From the NCBI GenBank assembly GCA_900472295.1, contig UCIA01000002.1, positions 1,038,338 to 1,102,337 on the forward strand: a stretch of 64,000 nt of DNA. Reading direction: 5' to 3'. Position 1 is the stretch's first letter, and every line of letters begins with the position of its first letter. The DNA comes from Hyphomicrobiales bacterium (GTDB taxonomy: Bacteria > Pseudomonadota > Alphaproteobacteria > Rhizobiales > Rhizobiaceae). Below, in pieces: positions 1 through 8,747 of the stretch. Below the pieces are notes generated by a model. It did no database searches. It was given only the letters and a program-made list of their open reading frames with translations, and had not been told where the DNA came from. A program made the translations under genes and the position numbers.

Positions 1-574
1 GCCGGTCGCGGAAATTGAGATGTCCGGTGATGATCTCAGGCGTGACCACCAGCACGCGTTTGTGCGCGCCGGCCCGCACCAGATTGACCGCGATGTGCAA
101 GGCGGCTGCCGCAGAAGAGCAGCCGAGACCCATGTCGAAGCCGGCGCCTTTGGTGCCCAGCGCCTCCTGCATTTCGATGGCGATGGCGGGATAAGGCCGC
201 TGCTGGTGCGAGGCCGAGCAGATCACCAGATCGATGTCGGACGGTTTCAGGCCGGCATGGTCGAGTGCTTTCCTCGCTGCAGCCACACCGAACTCTGCCT
301 GCAGCGACAGCGCATCGTCGGGCCGCGCCGGAATGCGCGGAGCCATGCGGGTCGGGTCGAGAATGCCTTCGCGCTCGATCACATGGCGGGTCTGGACGCC
401 CGAGGCGTGCACGATGAAGGCGCTGTCGGATTTCTGCAGCAGCGTCTCGTCAGTGCCTTGCCGGCGCGCATTCTCCGTATCGACCCAGGCATTGAAGCTG
501 GTGACCAGTTCTTCGTTGGTGATCTTGGCTTCAGGAATTTCAACGCCGATGCCGCTAATGATGACGCGATGCAT
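1..574 (-). CDS. Beta-ketoacyl-ACP synthase III-like protein (3' end outside window)
   Basis: About 191 N-terminal residues are visible; the frame stays open to the window edge. The protein begins MHRVIISGIGVEIPE, a usual start for the FabH/KAS III family, and contains GLGCSSAAAAL, which holds the nucleophilic cysteine of the thiolase fold. Family knowledge: KAS III enzymes condense an acyl-CoA with malonyl-ACP. The region between the N-terminal strand and the active site is longer than in E. coli FabH, so this is probably a FabH-like paralogue. An in-frame ATG at 589 would add five residues; 574 was chosen because it gives the family-like N-terminus. The substrate cannot be read from the fragment. 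Confidence 0.8.
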   Translation of the reverse strand, partial: MHRVIISGIGVEIPEAKITNEELVTSFNAWVDTENARRQGTDETLLQKSDSAFIVHASGVQTRHVIEREGILDPTRMAPRIPARPDDALSLQAEFGVAAARKALDHAGLKPSDIDLVICSASHQQRPYPAIAIEMQEALGTKGAGFDMGLGCSSAAAALHIAVNLVRAGAHKRVLVVTPEIITGHLNFRDR

Positions 575-701
575 ATCCAGTCCGTCCATGCGCAGGCGTT
601 GTCGTTCACATGTGGGCGCCGAGACGCTTCGGCGCAACACTTTTCTCACCCAGCCGGTTTACGCCGGCTTAAGCCTCAAACATGGCCGGCGTTCAACCGT
701 G

Positions 702-1472
702 CTAGCCGGCCCGCTTGGCGACAATGAAGATACGCGGGAAGCGCAACAGCACCTTGCCGTTTGCGGTCTTCGGATAGGCCTTGGTGATCTTGGCCGTGTA
801 GCTGTCGAGGAACAGCTTGCGCTCGTCGGCATCCAGCGGATCGAGGAACGGCTTCAGCCCCGTCGACTTCACCCATTCGACAATCGCCTCGGCGTCGGCC
901 AGCGGATGATTATAGGCCGTATGCCAGATGTCCACCCGGTCGGAGAGCGGCGACAGCAGGTCATAATAGAAAGACACCGGCGGCAACGGTCCGCGCGCAG
1001 CCCCCGCCATCTTGGCGGCGAACGGCATTTCAGCCGCGGTCTCACGCATCACCTGATGCGAGGGTTCGAGCAGATTGTCCGGCATCTGGACAGCCAGCGC
1101 GCCGCCGGGCGCGAGAAAACCCATCAGCCGCTGGAAGACTGCCGGATGCGTGGGCAACCACTGGAACACCGCATTGGCAAAGATGACGTTGACCGGCGCG
1201 GCCGGCTGCCATGTCGAGGCATCGGCAAGGTCGAAATTGACGCTGGGCAGGCGCGCCCTCGCCTTCTCGATCATGTCGGGCGAACTGTCGAAGCCGCTGA
1301 CCTCAGCGTCCGGCCAGCGCTCGACCAGCAACTCGGTCGAGTTGCCCGGGCCGCAACCGATGTCGACGACCCGGCGCGGAAAATCGACCGGCACCTGCGC
1401 GACCAGATCGCGCGCCGGCCGCGTGCGCTCATCCTCGAATTTCAGATATTGGGCGGCGGACCAATCAGCCAT
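702..1472 (-). CDS. tam: Trans-aconitate 2-methyltransferase
   Basis: 256 residues, close to the E. coli Tam length. It starts [20 protein letters not shown], the usual Tam N-terminus, and has the SAM-binding motif [12 protein letters not shown] near residues 35-45, followed by an acidic residue in SGFDSSPDM that would hold the ribose. Tam transfers a methyl group from SAM to trans-aconitate, an inhibitory by-product of the TCA cycle, in the cytoplasm. It lies downstream of ettA on the same strand with a 41-bp gap, so it may be read through from ettA; no functional link is evident. Confidence 0.9.
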   Translation of the reverse strand: MADWSAAQYLKFEDERTRPARDLVAQVPVDFPRRVVDIGCGPGNSTELLVERWPDAEVSGFDSSPDMIEKARARLPSVNFDLADASTWQPAAPVNVIFANAVFQWLPTHPAVFQRLMGFLAPGGALAVQMPDNLLEPSHQVMRETAAEMPFAAKMAGAARGPLPPVSFYYDLLSPLSDRVDIWHTAYNHPLADAEAIVEWVKSTGLKPFLDPLDADERKLFLDSYTAKITKAYPKTANGKVLLRFPRIFIVAKRAG

Positions 1473-1513
1473 TTGAGCTCCTCATGTCGTCTTGAGAATT
1501 CGCCGCCCCCCTG

Positions 1514-3163
1514 TTACCGCGTCAGCCTCTTGTAGGTCATGCGGTGCGGGTTGACGGCTTCGGGCCCGAGCCGGCGGATCTTGTCCTGCTCATAGTCCTC
1601 GAAATTGCCCTCGAACCACTCGACATGGCTGTCGCCCTCGAAGGCCAGGATGTGCGTGGCCAGACGATCGAGGAACATACGATCGTGCGAGATGATGACG
1701 GCGCAGCCACCGAAATTTTCCAGCGCGTCTTCGAGCGCCGCCAGCGTTTCGGTGTCGAGATCGTTGGTCGGTTCGTCGAGCAGCAGCACATTGCCGCCGG
1801 TCTTCAGCATTTTTGCCAGGTGAACGCGGTTGCGCTGGCCGCCGGAGAGGTTGCCGACCTTCTGCTGCTGGTCGCCGCCACGGAAGTTGAACGACGCGCA
1901 ATAGGCGCGTGTATTGGCCTCGAACTTGCCGAGCTTGACAACTTCGGCGCCGCCCGAGATTTCTTCCCAGACGGTCTTCGAGGGATCGAGCGCATCGCGG
2001 CTCTGGTCGACATAGCCGAGCTTGACCGTCTCGCCGACACGGACAGAGCCGGCATCCGGGGTTTCCTGGCCGGTGATCATGCGGAACAGCGTCGTCTTGC
2101 CGGCACCGTTGGGCCCGATGACGCCGACAATGCCGCCTGGCGGCAGCTTGAATTCCAGACCTTCGATCAAAAGCGTGTCACCAAAGCCCTTCGACAGGCC
2201 CTCCGCCTCGATCACCACATTGCCGAGGCGCTCGCCATGCGGAATGACGATCTGCGTATCGCTCGGACGCCGCTTGTCGGCTGCATCCAGCAGGTCCTGG
2301 AACGCCTGGATACGCGCCTTGGACTTGGTCTGGCGGGCTTTCGGGCTGGACTGGATCCACTCGCGTTCGCGGCCGATGGCGCGCTGGCGGGCGTCGTCCT
2401 CGCGGCCCTCCTGCTTGAGGCGCTTGGCCTTGGCTTCGAGGTACTTGGTGTAATTGCCTTCATAGGGAATGCCGCGGCCGCGATCGAGTTCGAGAATCCA
2501 GCCGGTGACATTGTCGAGGAAGTAACGATCGTGGGTGATGATCATCACGGCGCCCGGATAGGCGCGCAGATGCTTTTCCAGCCACGCCGTGGTTTCGGCG
2601 TCGAGATGGTTGGTCGGTTCGTCGAGCAGCAGCAGGTCGGGCTGGCGCAGCAGAAGCTGGCAGAGCGCGACGCGACGGCGCTCACCGCCTGAAAGCTTGG
2701 TGACTTCCGAATCCTTGGGCGGGCAGCCCAGCGCTTCCATCGCCATCTCTACCTGCTGTTCGAGATCCCACAGGTTCAGCCGGTCCATCTCGTCCTGGAG
2801 CTTGGCGGACTCGTCCGCCGTCTCGTCGGAATAGTTCATCATCAATTCGTTGTAGCGCTCGATGATCGCGGTCTTGGCGGCGACGCCTTCCATGATGTTC
2901 TCGAACACGGTCTTGTCAGGGTCGAGCGCCGGCTCCTGCGCGAGGTAGCCGACGGTGGCGCCTTCGGCGAGCCAGGCTTCACCGTTCCACTCCTTGTCGA
3001 GCCCGGCCATGATCTTGAGGATCGTCGACTTGCCCGAACCATTGGGGCCGAGGATGCCGATCTTGGCGTCGGGGTAGAAGGAGAGATGGACATTCTCCAG
3101 CACCTTCTTGGTGCCATAGGCCTTGTTGAGGCCGGCCATGTGATAGATGAACTGGCGTGCCAC
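1514..3163 (-). CDS. ettA: Energy-dependent translational throttle protein EttA (ABC-F ATPase)
   Basis: 549 residues, close to E. coli EttA. It has two ATPase domains with no membrane segment. Domain 1 has Walker A GPNGSGKST (about residues 39-47), signature LSGGERRR and Walker B LLLDEPTNHLD. Domain 2 has GPNGAGKTT, LSGGQRNR and LLLDEPTNDLD. Between them is the charged linker typical of ABC-F proteins. EttA binds the ribosomal E site and gates the first elongation step according to the ATP/ADP ratio. The 244-bp region before its ATG is shared with the divergent diguanylate cyclase gene and shows no clear repeat. Confidence 0.95.
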   Translation of the reverse strand: MARQFIYHMAGLNKAYGTKKVLENVHLSFYPDAKIGILGPNGSGKSTILKIMAGLDKEWNGEAWLAEGATVGYLAQEPALDPDKTVFENIMEGVAAKTAIIERYNELMMNYSDETADESAKLQDEMDRLNLWDLEQQVEMAMEALGCPPKDSEVTKLSGGERRRVALCQLLLRQPDLLLLDEPTNHLDAETTAWLEKHLRAYPGAVMIITHDRYFLDNVTGWILELDRGRGIPYEGNYTKYLEAKAKRLKQEGREDDARQRAIGREREWIQSSPKARQTKSKARIQAFQDLLDAADKRRPSDTQIVIPHGERLGNVVIEAEGLSKGFGDTLLIEGLEFKLPPGGIVGVIGPNGAGKTTLFRMITGQETPDAGSVRVGETVKLGYVDQSRDALDPSKTVWEEISGGAEVVKLGKFEANTRAYCASFNFRGGDQQQKVGNLSGGQRNRVHLAKMLKTGGNVLLLDEPTNDLDTETLAALEDALENFGGCAVIISHDRMFLDRLATHILAFEGDSHVEWFEGNFEDYEQDKIRRLGPEAVNPHRMTYKRLTR

Positions 3164-3407
3164 GCGCGCTTTCCTTGATGATTGACCGAAAATGTCGGAT
3201 TGAATGGAGGTTGCGCGCTATGTAGGCGATGCCGGGCCGAACGGCAATCGCTTTTGCCATTTCAACCCGGGCGTGCACTATGCTACCAAGTTTTCCACCG
3301 ATCGCATGGGGCGCTGAAATCTCCGGTTAACTCTTCCGCGTCAAAACAGGTCGGGGTGGGATCGCTCGTTCTAGCGATTTCGAGAAAGAGAGATCGGGCC
3401 GACGGCG

Positions 3408-4694
3408 TTGCTGAACAGTTTCCTGCTCCTTGCCGAGGCGGTCGTCTACTTCAGCGTGATGGTCACGCTGTTCCGCTTCAGGGATCGCATCGGGCTCGGC
3501 GTCTTTATCTGCGCGCTCGGCGCCATGCATTTCCTGGAGACGTATCTCGCCAGCGTCTTCTACGTCGCTTTGCCCTTCGGCATGGTCTCGCCGGGCTCGG
3601 CCGTGCTGTTTTCGGGCAAGCTGGTGATGCTGCTTCTGCTCTACATGAAGGAAGATGCGGCCACGGTGCGCCAGCCCATCTATGGCCTGCTGCTCGGCAA
3701 TGCCTTGATGATCGGGCTGGTGCTGATCCTGCGCATGCACGAGATCTCGGCCCTTGCCGACGGCAAGCTTCCCGATATCGGCTTCATCGACCAGATGGGC
3801 TGGCTGATGGTGTGGGGCACGACGCTGCTCTTCATCGACGCCATCCTGATCATCCTGCTCTACGAAAAGCTCGGGCGCTATCTGCGCAAGGCGCAGTTCA
3901 CCCGCATCCTGATTTCGGTCGCCTGCGTGCTCACCTTCGACCAGGCCGGATTCTTCACCGCCCTGCATTTCGTCGCCGGCGCTCCAGTCGCGGTTTTCTT
4001 CGGCGGCTGGTTTGCCAAGATGGGCGCGGCCCTTGCCTACAGCGCCATGCTGGTCGCCTACCTCAGATGGTTCGAGACGCGTCAGGTCACCGCGCCACGT
4101 GGCTTGACCGACGTCTTCGACACCTTGACCTACCGCGAGCGCTACGAAGCGCTGGTCGAGCATGTCGGCCGCGACGGCCTGACCGGCCTGTTGCACAGGG
4201 GGCGTTTTGACAGCGACGGCGAAAAGTCCGTTGCCATCAGCCTGCGGACGGCCCAGCCGCTCAGCCTGCTGATTGTCGATGTCGACCATTTCAAGTCGAT
4301 CAACGATCGCTTCGGTCACGCCGAGGGCGACAGGGTGCTGAGAGCGATTGCCCAGGTGCTGACCCAGGCAGCCGGCGCGAATGACCAGGTCTTCAGGATC
4401 GGCGGCGAGGAATTCGCCGTGCTCTGCTCGCAACCGCACGCGGTCGCCCGATTGCTCGGCGAAAACATCCGCCACGCTATCAAGGCGTGCGCAAACCGCT
4501 TCGACATCAGCGTCAGCGCCGGTATCGCCACTGTTGATGAACAGGTCGGCTGTCTTGCGGATCTCTTCGCCCTTGCCGACGAACGTCTCTACAAGGCCAA
4601 GTCCACCGGCCGCGACCGCGTCATCGGCGAAGCGCGGGACGATACTGAAGACACCGGCACGTGGACACACTCGACGCGCAGCATCAGCGGCTGA
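3408..4694 (+). CDS. Membrane-anchored diguanylate cyclase (GGDEF)
   Basis: 428 residues from a TTG start; a purine-rich AGAAAGAGAGA lies about 16 bases upstream and no in-frame ATG or GTG is nearby. Residues 1 to about 225 are a run of hydrophobic helices (about six or seven segments) that probably form the sensor. The C-terminal half is a GGDEF domain with the active GGEEF at residues 332-336 and the upstream VDVDHFKSINDRFGH metal/substrate region. Such enzymes make cyclic di-GMP from GTP. The usual inhibitory RxxD motif five residues before GGEEF reads GAND, so canonical product inhibition is probably absent. The signal sensed is unknown. Confidence 0.9.
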   Translation: MLNSFLLLAEAVVYFSVMVTLFRFRDRIGLGVFICALGAMHFLETYLASVFYVALPFGMVSPGSAVLFSGKLVMLLLLYMKEDAATVRQPIYGLLLGNALMIGLVLILRMHEISALADGKLPDIGFIDQMGWLMVWGTTLLFIDAILIILLYEKLGRYLRKAQFTRILISVACVLTFDQAGFFTALHFVAGAPVAVFFGGWFAKMGAALAYSAMLVAYLRWFETRQVTAPRGLTDVFDTLTYRERYEALVEHVGRDGLTGLLHRGRFDSDGEKSVAISLRTAQPLSLLIVDVDHFKSINDRFGHAEGDRVLRAIAQVLTQAAGANDQVFRIGGEEFAVLCSQPHAVARLLGENIRHAIKACANRFDISVSAGIATVDEQVGCLADLFALADERLYKAKSTGRDRVIGEARDDTEDTGTWTHSTRSISG

Positions 4695-4703
4695 GGCGCC
4701 CTT

Positions 4704-5243
4704 TCAGTTCCGCTTGCGCCGCTGCAGGGCGCCGATCGCCACCGAAATACCCATCATCAGCGCGATCGCCAGCCATTTCAGCGTGGTGATGACCGGACCG
4801 GCATCGATGTCATAGGCGATAAACAGAAGCATGCCCGGCACCAGCAGGCCGCACATGACCAGCATGATGCGGTTGATCTGCCAGGAGACTTTTGCCGCCA
4901 GCGCCTCATCGCCGGCTTCCGCAACGAGCCCGGCGCGCATCTCCTTGGAGGCCACGAGCAAACCGGACAAGCGCATCGATATAGGTAGGCCGAGCCCTAT
5001 GATGAGGAAGGCGCAAGCCGCCAGCAGAGCAGAGAATTTGAGCGCGCTGGTCTCGGTCGGGACCGGAAACAACAGCGTCGCCAACGGCAGGAAGACACAG
5101 ACCATGCCAAGTGCGGCGATGGCGATGAAGATCGCGGCATTCACCCAAGTGAACAGCTGGTAGCGGCCAGCCCCGATCGGCGCGGCAAGCACCCGCATGC
5201 GCGCCCACTCGGCATCGGTGTAGGAGAAGCCCGGCCATTCCAT
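4704..5243 (-). CDS. Conserved inner-membrane protein of unknown function
   Basis: 179 residues from the ATG at 5243, chosen because a strong AAGGAGG lies six bases upstream; a longer frame to 5321 has no such site. After a short cytosolic start (MEWPGFSYTDAEWARMRV) there are about four hydrophobic segments: two near residues 30-90 and two near residues 120-170. No enzyme motif is recognised. It ends nine bases from the convergent diguanylate cyclase gene, and the upstream neighbour on its strand is the secreted RNase T2. Confidence 0.7.
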   Translation of the reverse strand: MEWPGFSYTDAEWARMRVLAAPIGAGRYQLFTWVNAAIFIAIAALGMVCVFLPLATLLFPVPTETSALKFSALLAACAFLIIGLGLPISMRLSGLLVASKEMRAGLVAEAGDEALAAKVSWQINRIMLVMCGLLVPGMLLFIAYDIDAGPVITTLKWLAIALMMGISVAIGALQRRKRN

Positions 5244-5364
5244 CCGGCCCTCCTTGATTGCGGTTATCCCTCTCGCCCAGAAAGCCAACCGCGCCAGCGC
5301 GCCTGATGTCATGCCACTCATCGCCCCCCCCTGAATGCGCAGTCCGACAGGCCGGAAGCGGCCG

Positions 5365-6378
5365 CTATTGGAACCCGATCGCGTCGACGCTGCCCTTCGG
5401 ACACCCGGCCTTGGTCGTCGGGACCGAGGCGAGCATCAGATTTCCGAGCGAACTGTCCGGACCGATCGGGCCGGTCAGGCCAAGCGTCAGTTCGCCGATC
5501 AGCCGCCTGCCGCTCGACGGGTCGACCAGGCACGATACGCGGACCCGTGCGCCTGCCCCGGCGCCGAAAGCGCTGTCGAAGGCGCTGCGGATCTGATCAG
5601 AGGTCAGCTGCTTGCCGACATTTTTGGTGAAGAGCTCACGCACCGGCGAGGCATTCACCGCCCGCATCAGGTTGAGTGCCTCGGCAAAATACTCCTGCTG
5701 GCTCTTGCCGTAGCAGGTGCCGTGCTTGATCCACTCGTGCCGTTCGAGCTTCGACGCGGTGCCCGGCATCACCTGGTCGAGCTCGGCCCGCGTCGCGGCG
5801 TCGAGATTGACCGGCGGCAGGTCGCCCCAATGGGCCGGATTGTCATTGGCCTTGTCGCTCGCCGGCACCTGACAATAGAAATTGCCGTTCGGCTGCGGCC
5901 ACAGCCCGTGCAAGGTGAAATTCGTCGCGTCGAAACCGGCAGCCGTCTGCGCCTGGCATTCGGGTTTGCTCGACTTGGTTTCGCAAAAGGCCGGCTGCCA
6001 GCTCAGCGCAAAGACATATTCGGGCTTTCCCGAAGCCGGCGCCGCGGGCTTGCCTTGATCGGCAGGTGCTGCCGGCTGGGTCGACGCGCTGCCGCTTGAG
6101 ACATGGCCGCAGCTGATCTTGACCCAGCGGCGCTCCGGATCGGCGCCGGGCACGCGGATGAGGTAATGCGTCGGCGCATCCTTGTTGCCGGCCAGAAGAT
6201 CATAGCTTTGTCCGGCCGCTGTCGAGACATTGCCGGGGTTCTTGCCGCTCTTGATCGCCTGCGTCGCCGGACAGGCGGCATCGGCAACGAAGGAGCCGCT
6301 CATCTTCACGTCGGCTTGCGCTAAGCCAACGCCGGCCAGCGCCACCAACACCGCACCCCATATTGCCGATATCCGCAT
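5365..6378 (-). CDS. Secreted ribonuclease T2 family protein
   Basis: 337 residues. An N-terminal signal peptide (MRISAIWGAVLVALAGVGLAQA) predicts export. Residues about 25-110 form an extra N-terminal segment, followed by a Pro/Ala linker and the RNase T2 domain. Both catalytic motifs are intact: CAS I as FTLHGLWP and CAS II as HEWIKHGTC, each with the active histidine. RNase T2 enzymes cleave RNA without base specificity through 2',3'-cyclic phosphates, here probably in the periplasm. The gene could supply nucleotides for salvage, but a link to the pyrimidine catabolic genes 12 kb away is only a guess. Confidence 0.92.
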   Translation of the reverse strand: MRISAIWGAVLVALAGVGLAQADVKMSGSFVADAACPATQAIKSGKNPGNVSTAAGQSYDLLAGNKDAPTHYLIRVPGADPERRWVKISCGHVSSGSASTQPAAPADQGKPAAPASGKPEYVFALSWQPAFCETKSSKPECQAQTAAGFDATNFTLHGLWPQPNGNFYCQVPASDKANDNPAHWGDLPPVNLDAATRAELDQVMPGTASKLERHEWIKHGTCYGKSQQEYFAEALNLMRAVNASPVRELFTKNVGKQLTSDQIRSAFDSAFGAGAGARVRVSCLVDPSSGRRLIGELTLGLTGPIGPDSSLGNLMLASVPTTKAGCPKGSVDAIGFQ

Positions 6379-6557
6379 TCCAGCACTCCTGGCGTTTCAT
6401 ATCGCAAGCTAGAAACGTGCGACATGTCAGAATTACGATTTCTGTCTCCGGCCGCAAAAACAATCTTCATTTGTCCTGAAAATCCGCCACCAACAGATTT
6501 TGACCTCCCCTTGACGCCGGTCGCGCCGTCGCCCAACAGTCGTGGCGGGAGCGAGAC

Positions 6558-7490
6558 ATGGCATTTGACAGGCAGACGACGCTGGCCTCACCGACCGGGG
6601 CCACGCTCAACCTCCATGTGAGGCAGGCCGGCGGCACTCCGCGCGCCGTCGTCCAGATCAATCACGGCCTGGCCGAGCACGCCGCGCGCTATGCCCGCTT
6701 TGCCGATTACCTCAGCACCCGCGGCATTCATGTCTACGTCCACGACCATCGCGGCCACGGCGCGACCAAGGCGCCCGACGCCCCGCTCGGCCGGTTCGCT
6801 GCCAGCGATGGCCCCGCCAAGGTCGTCGCCGATGTCGCCGCTGTCCACGACCTGATCGCCAAGGAACACCCTGGACTACCGGTCATCCTGTTCGGCCATT
6901 CTTTCGGTGCATCGGTTGCGCTGAACTTCCTGCTGGCGCACTCGCCGCGCGTCCAAGCCGCCGCGATCTGGAACGGCAATTTCTCACAAGGCCTGCTCGG
7001 TCAGCTTGCGCTCGCCATCCTTGCTTATGAGCGCTTCAGGCTCGGCTCCGACGTCCCCTCGCGCATCTTGCCCAGGCTGACTTTCCAGGCCTGGGGCAAG
7101 GCTGTGCCCAACCACAAGACGCTGTTCGACTGGCTGTCGCGTGACGAGGCGGAAGTGGCGAAGTACATCGCCGATCCGCTGTGCGGCTGGGATGCCTCGA
7201 TCTCGATGTGGCGCGATGTCGTCCAGATGGCTCAAAATGGCGGCAAGGATGCCGGCTTTGCCGGCATAAGGCGCGACCTCCCCGTCAGCATCGTCGGCGG
7301 CGAGAAAGACCCGGCCTCCGACTATGGCAAAGGCATCGATCATCTCGCCAAACGCATGCGCGCAATGGGCTTTTCGAATCTGGTTTCAAAGGTTTACGCC
7401 GACACCCGCCACGAAAGCCTGAACGAGGTGAACCGCGACGTCGTCATGGACGATTTCGCCGCCTGGGCCGACGGCGTGCTGAAACGGTGA
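6558..7490 (+). CDS. Alpha/beta hydrolase, monoacylglycerol lipase/lysophospholipase-like
   Basis: 310 residues; the ATG has GGGAGCG upstream. The oxyanion region NHGLAEHAARY and the nucleophile elbow GHSFGA (about residues 113-118) match the monoacylglycerol lipase/PldB-like group. A later DTRHE supplies the expected catalytic histidine, and an acidic residue in VGGEKDP is the likely third member. No signal peptide is seen, so the enzyme is predicted cytoplasmic. Substrate is unassigned; lysophospholipids or monoglycerides are the family default. The CoA-transferase gene follows on the same strand after 81 bp. Confidence 0.87.
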   Translation: MAFDRQTTLASPTGATLNLHVRQAGGTPRAVVQINHGLAEHAARYARFADYLSTRGIHVYVHDHRGHGATKAPDAPLGRFAASDGPAKVVADVAAVHDLIAKEHPGLPVILFGHSFGASVALNFLLAHSPRVQAAAIWNGNFSQGLLGQLALAILAYERFRLGSDVPSRILPRLTFQAWGKAVPNHKTLFDWLSRDEAEVAKYIADPLCGWDASISMWRDVVQMAQNGGKDAGFAGIRRDLPVSIVGGEKDPASDYGKGIDHLAKRMRAMGFSNLVSKVYADTRHESLNEVNRDVVMDDFAAWADGVLKR

Positions 7491-7571
7491 CATGGCTGGC
7501 CCAGCGCAAGCCTCGTGACAGGGGCATTCCGGATTGATAGAGGCTGCGGTTCCGACCCATTCTGGTGATTT

Positions 7572-8747
7572 ATGGCTGAACCTCCCCTGAAAGGCGTCCG
7601 CGTCATCGAACTGGCCCGCATCCTGGCCGGGCCATGGGCCGGGCAGTTGCTGGCCGATCTCGGCGCCGACGTCATCAAGGTCGAAAGCCCCGACGGCGGC
7701 GACGACACCCGCAAATGGGGTCCGCCCTTCGTCATGAGCCGTGACGGCGAGAACCTGTCGGCCGCCTATTACCATTCCTGCAATCGCGGCAAGCGCTCCA
7801 TCGCGGTCGATTTCTCGACGCCCGAAGGGGCTGAGACGGTCCGCCGGCTGGTCGCCACGGCCGACGTTCTGATCGAGAACTTCAAGCTCGGCGGGCTCAA
7901 GAAATACGGACTCGACTACGAGAGCCTTAACGCGATCAACCCGCGCCTTGTCTATTGCTCGATCACCGGTTTCGGCCAGGACGGGCCGTATGCGCCGCGC
8001 GCCGGCTACGACTTCATCATCCAGGCCATGGCCGGCATGATGTCGATCACCGGTGAGGTCGGGCGCGAGCCGCAAAAGGCCGGCGTCGCCATCTCCGATA
8101 TCTTCACCGGCCTGTATTCGGTGATCGCCATCCAGGCAGCGCTTCGCCACGCCGAAAAGACCGGCGAAGGCCAGCATGTCGACATGGCGCTTTTCGACAC
8201 CCAGATCTCGGCTCTCGGCAACCAGAACCTCAACTATCTCGTCTCCGGCAACTCGCCGGTGCAGATGGGCAATGCGCATATGAACATCGCCCCCTACGAG
8301 GTTGTGCCGGTGCGGGACGGCCACATCATCCTGGCGGTCGGCAATGACGGCCAGTTCGCCAAATTCTGTGCAGCCGTCGGGCTCGACCATCTCTCAGCCA
8401 ATGCCGATTTCGCAACCAACCCGGCCCGCGTCGCCAACCGGGTGAAATTGCGCGAGCACATGATCGCGACCTTGAAGAATTGGGATCGCGATCCGCTGCT
8501 GGCCAAGCTCGAAGCGGCCAGCGTGCCGGCAAGCCCGATCAACACTATCGGCCAGATGTTTGCCGACCCGCAGACCATCGCGCGCGGCATGCGCCTCGAC
8601 CTCGACGACGGCCACGGCAATCTTTTGCCGTCGGTGCGCGCGCCGATGGTGATGTCCGGCACGCCGCTGGTCTATGAGCGCCCCTCGCCGCGCCTTGGCG
8701 AACACACTGACGAAATCCTTGCCGAACTGGAGAAGTCTGGACGATGA
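7572..8747 (+). CDS. CaiB/BaiF (family III) CoA-transferase
   Basis: 391 residues. It has the family III start (LKGVRVIELARILAGPWAGQ), the LGADVIKVESP segment, and VDMALFDTQ, whose first Asp is the expected nucleophile that forms the aspartyl-CoA anhydride. These enzymes move CoA between carboxylic acids. The stop codon overlaps the start of the next gene, a ThDP-dependent enzyme, by 4 bp (ATGA), so the two are translationally coupled and probably act on related compounds. The layout recalls the Frc/Oxc oxalate pair, but the partner is not a clear oxalyl-CoA decarboxylase, so the substrate is left open. Confidence 0.88.
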   Translation: MAEPPLKGVRVIELARILAGPWAGQLLADLGADVIKVESPDGGDDTRKWGPPFVMSRDGENLSAAYYHSCNRGKRSIAVDFSTPEGAETVRRLVATADVLIENFKLGGLKKYGLDYESLNAINPRLVYCSITGFGQDGPYAPRAGYDFIIQAMAGMMSITGEVGREPQKAGVAISDIFTGLYSVIAIQAALRHAEKTGEGQHVDMALFDTQISALGNQNLNYLVSGNSPVQMGNAHMNIAPYEVVPVRDGHIILAVGNDGQFAKFCAAVGLDHLSANADFATNPARVANRVKLREHMIATLKNWDRDPLLAKLEAASVPASPINTIGQMFADPQTIARGMRLDLDDGHGNLLPSVRAPMVMSGTPLVYERPSPRLGEHTDEILAELEKSGR

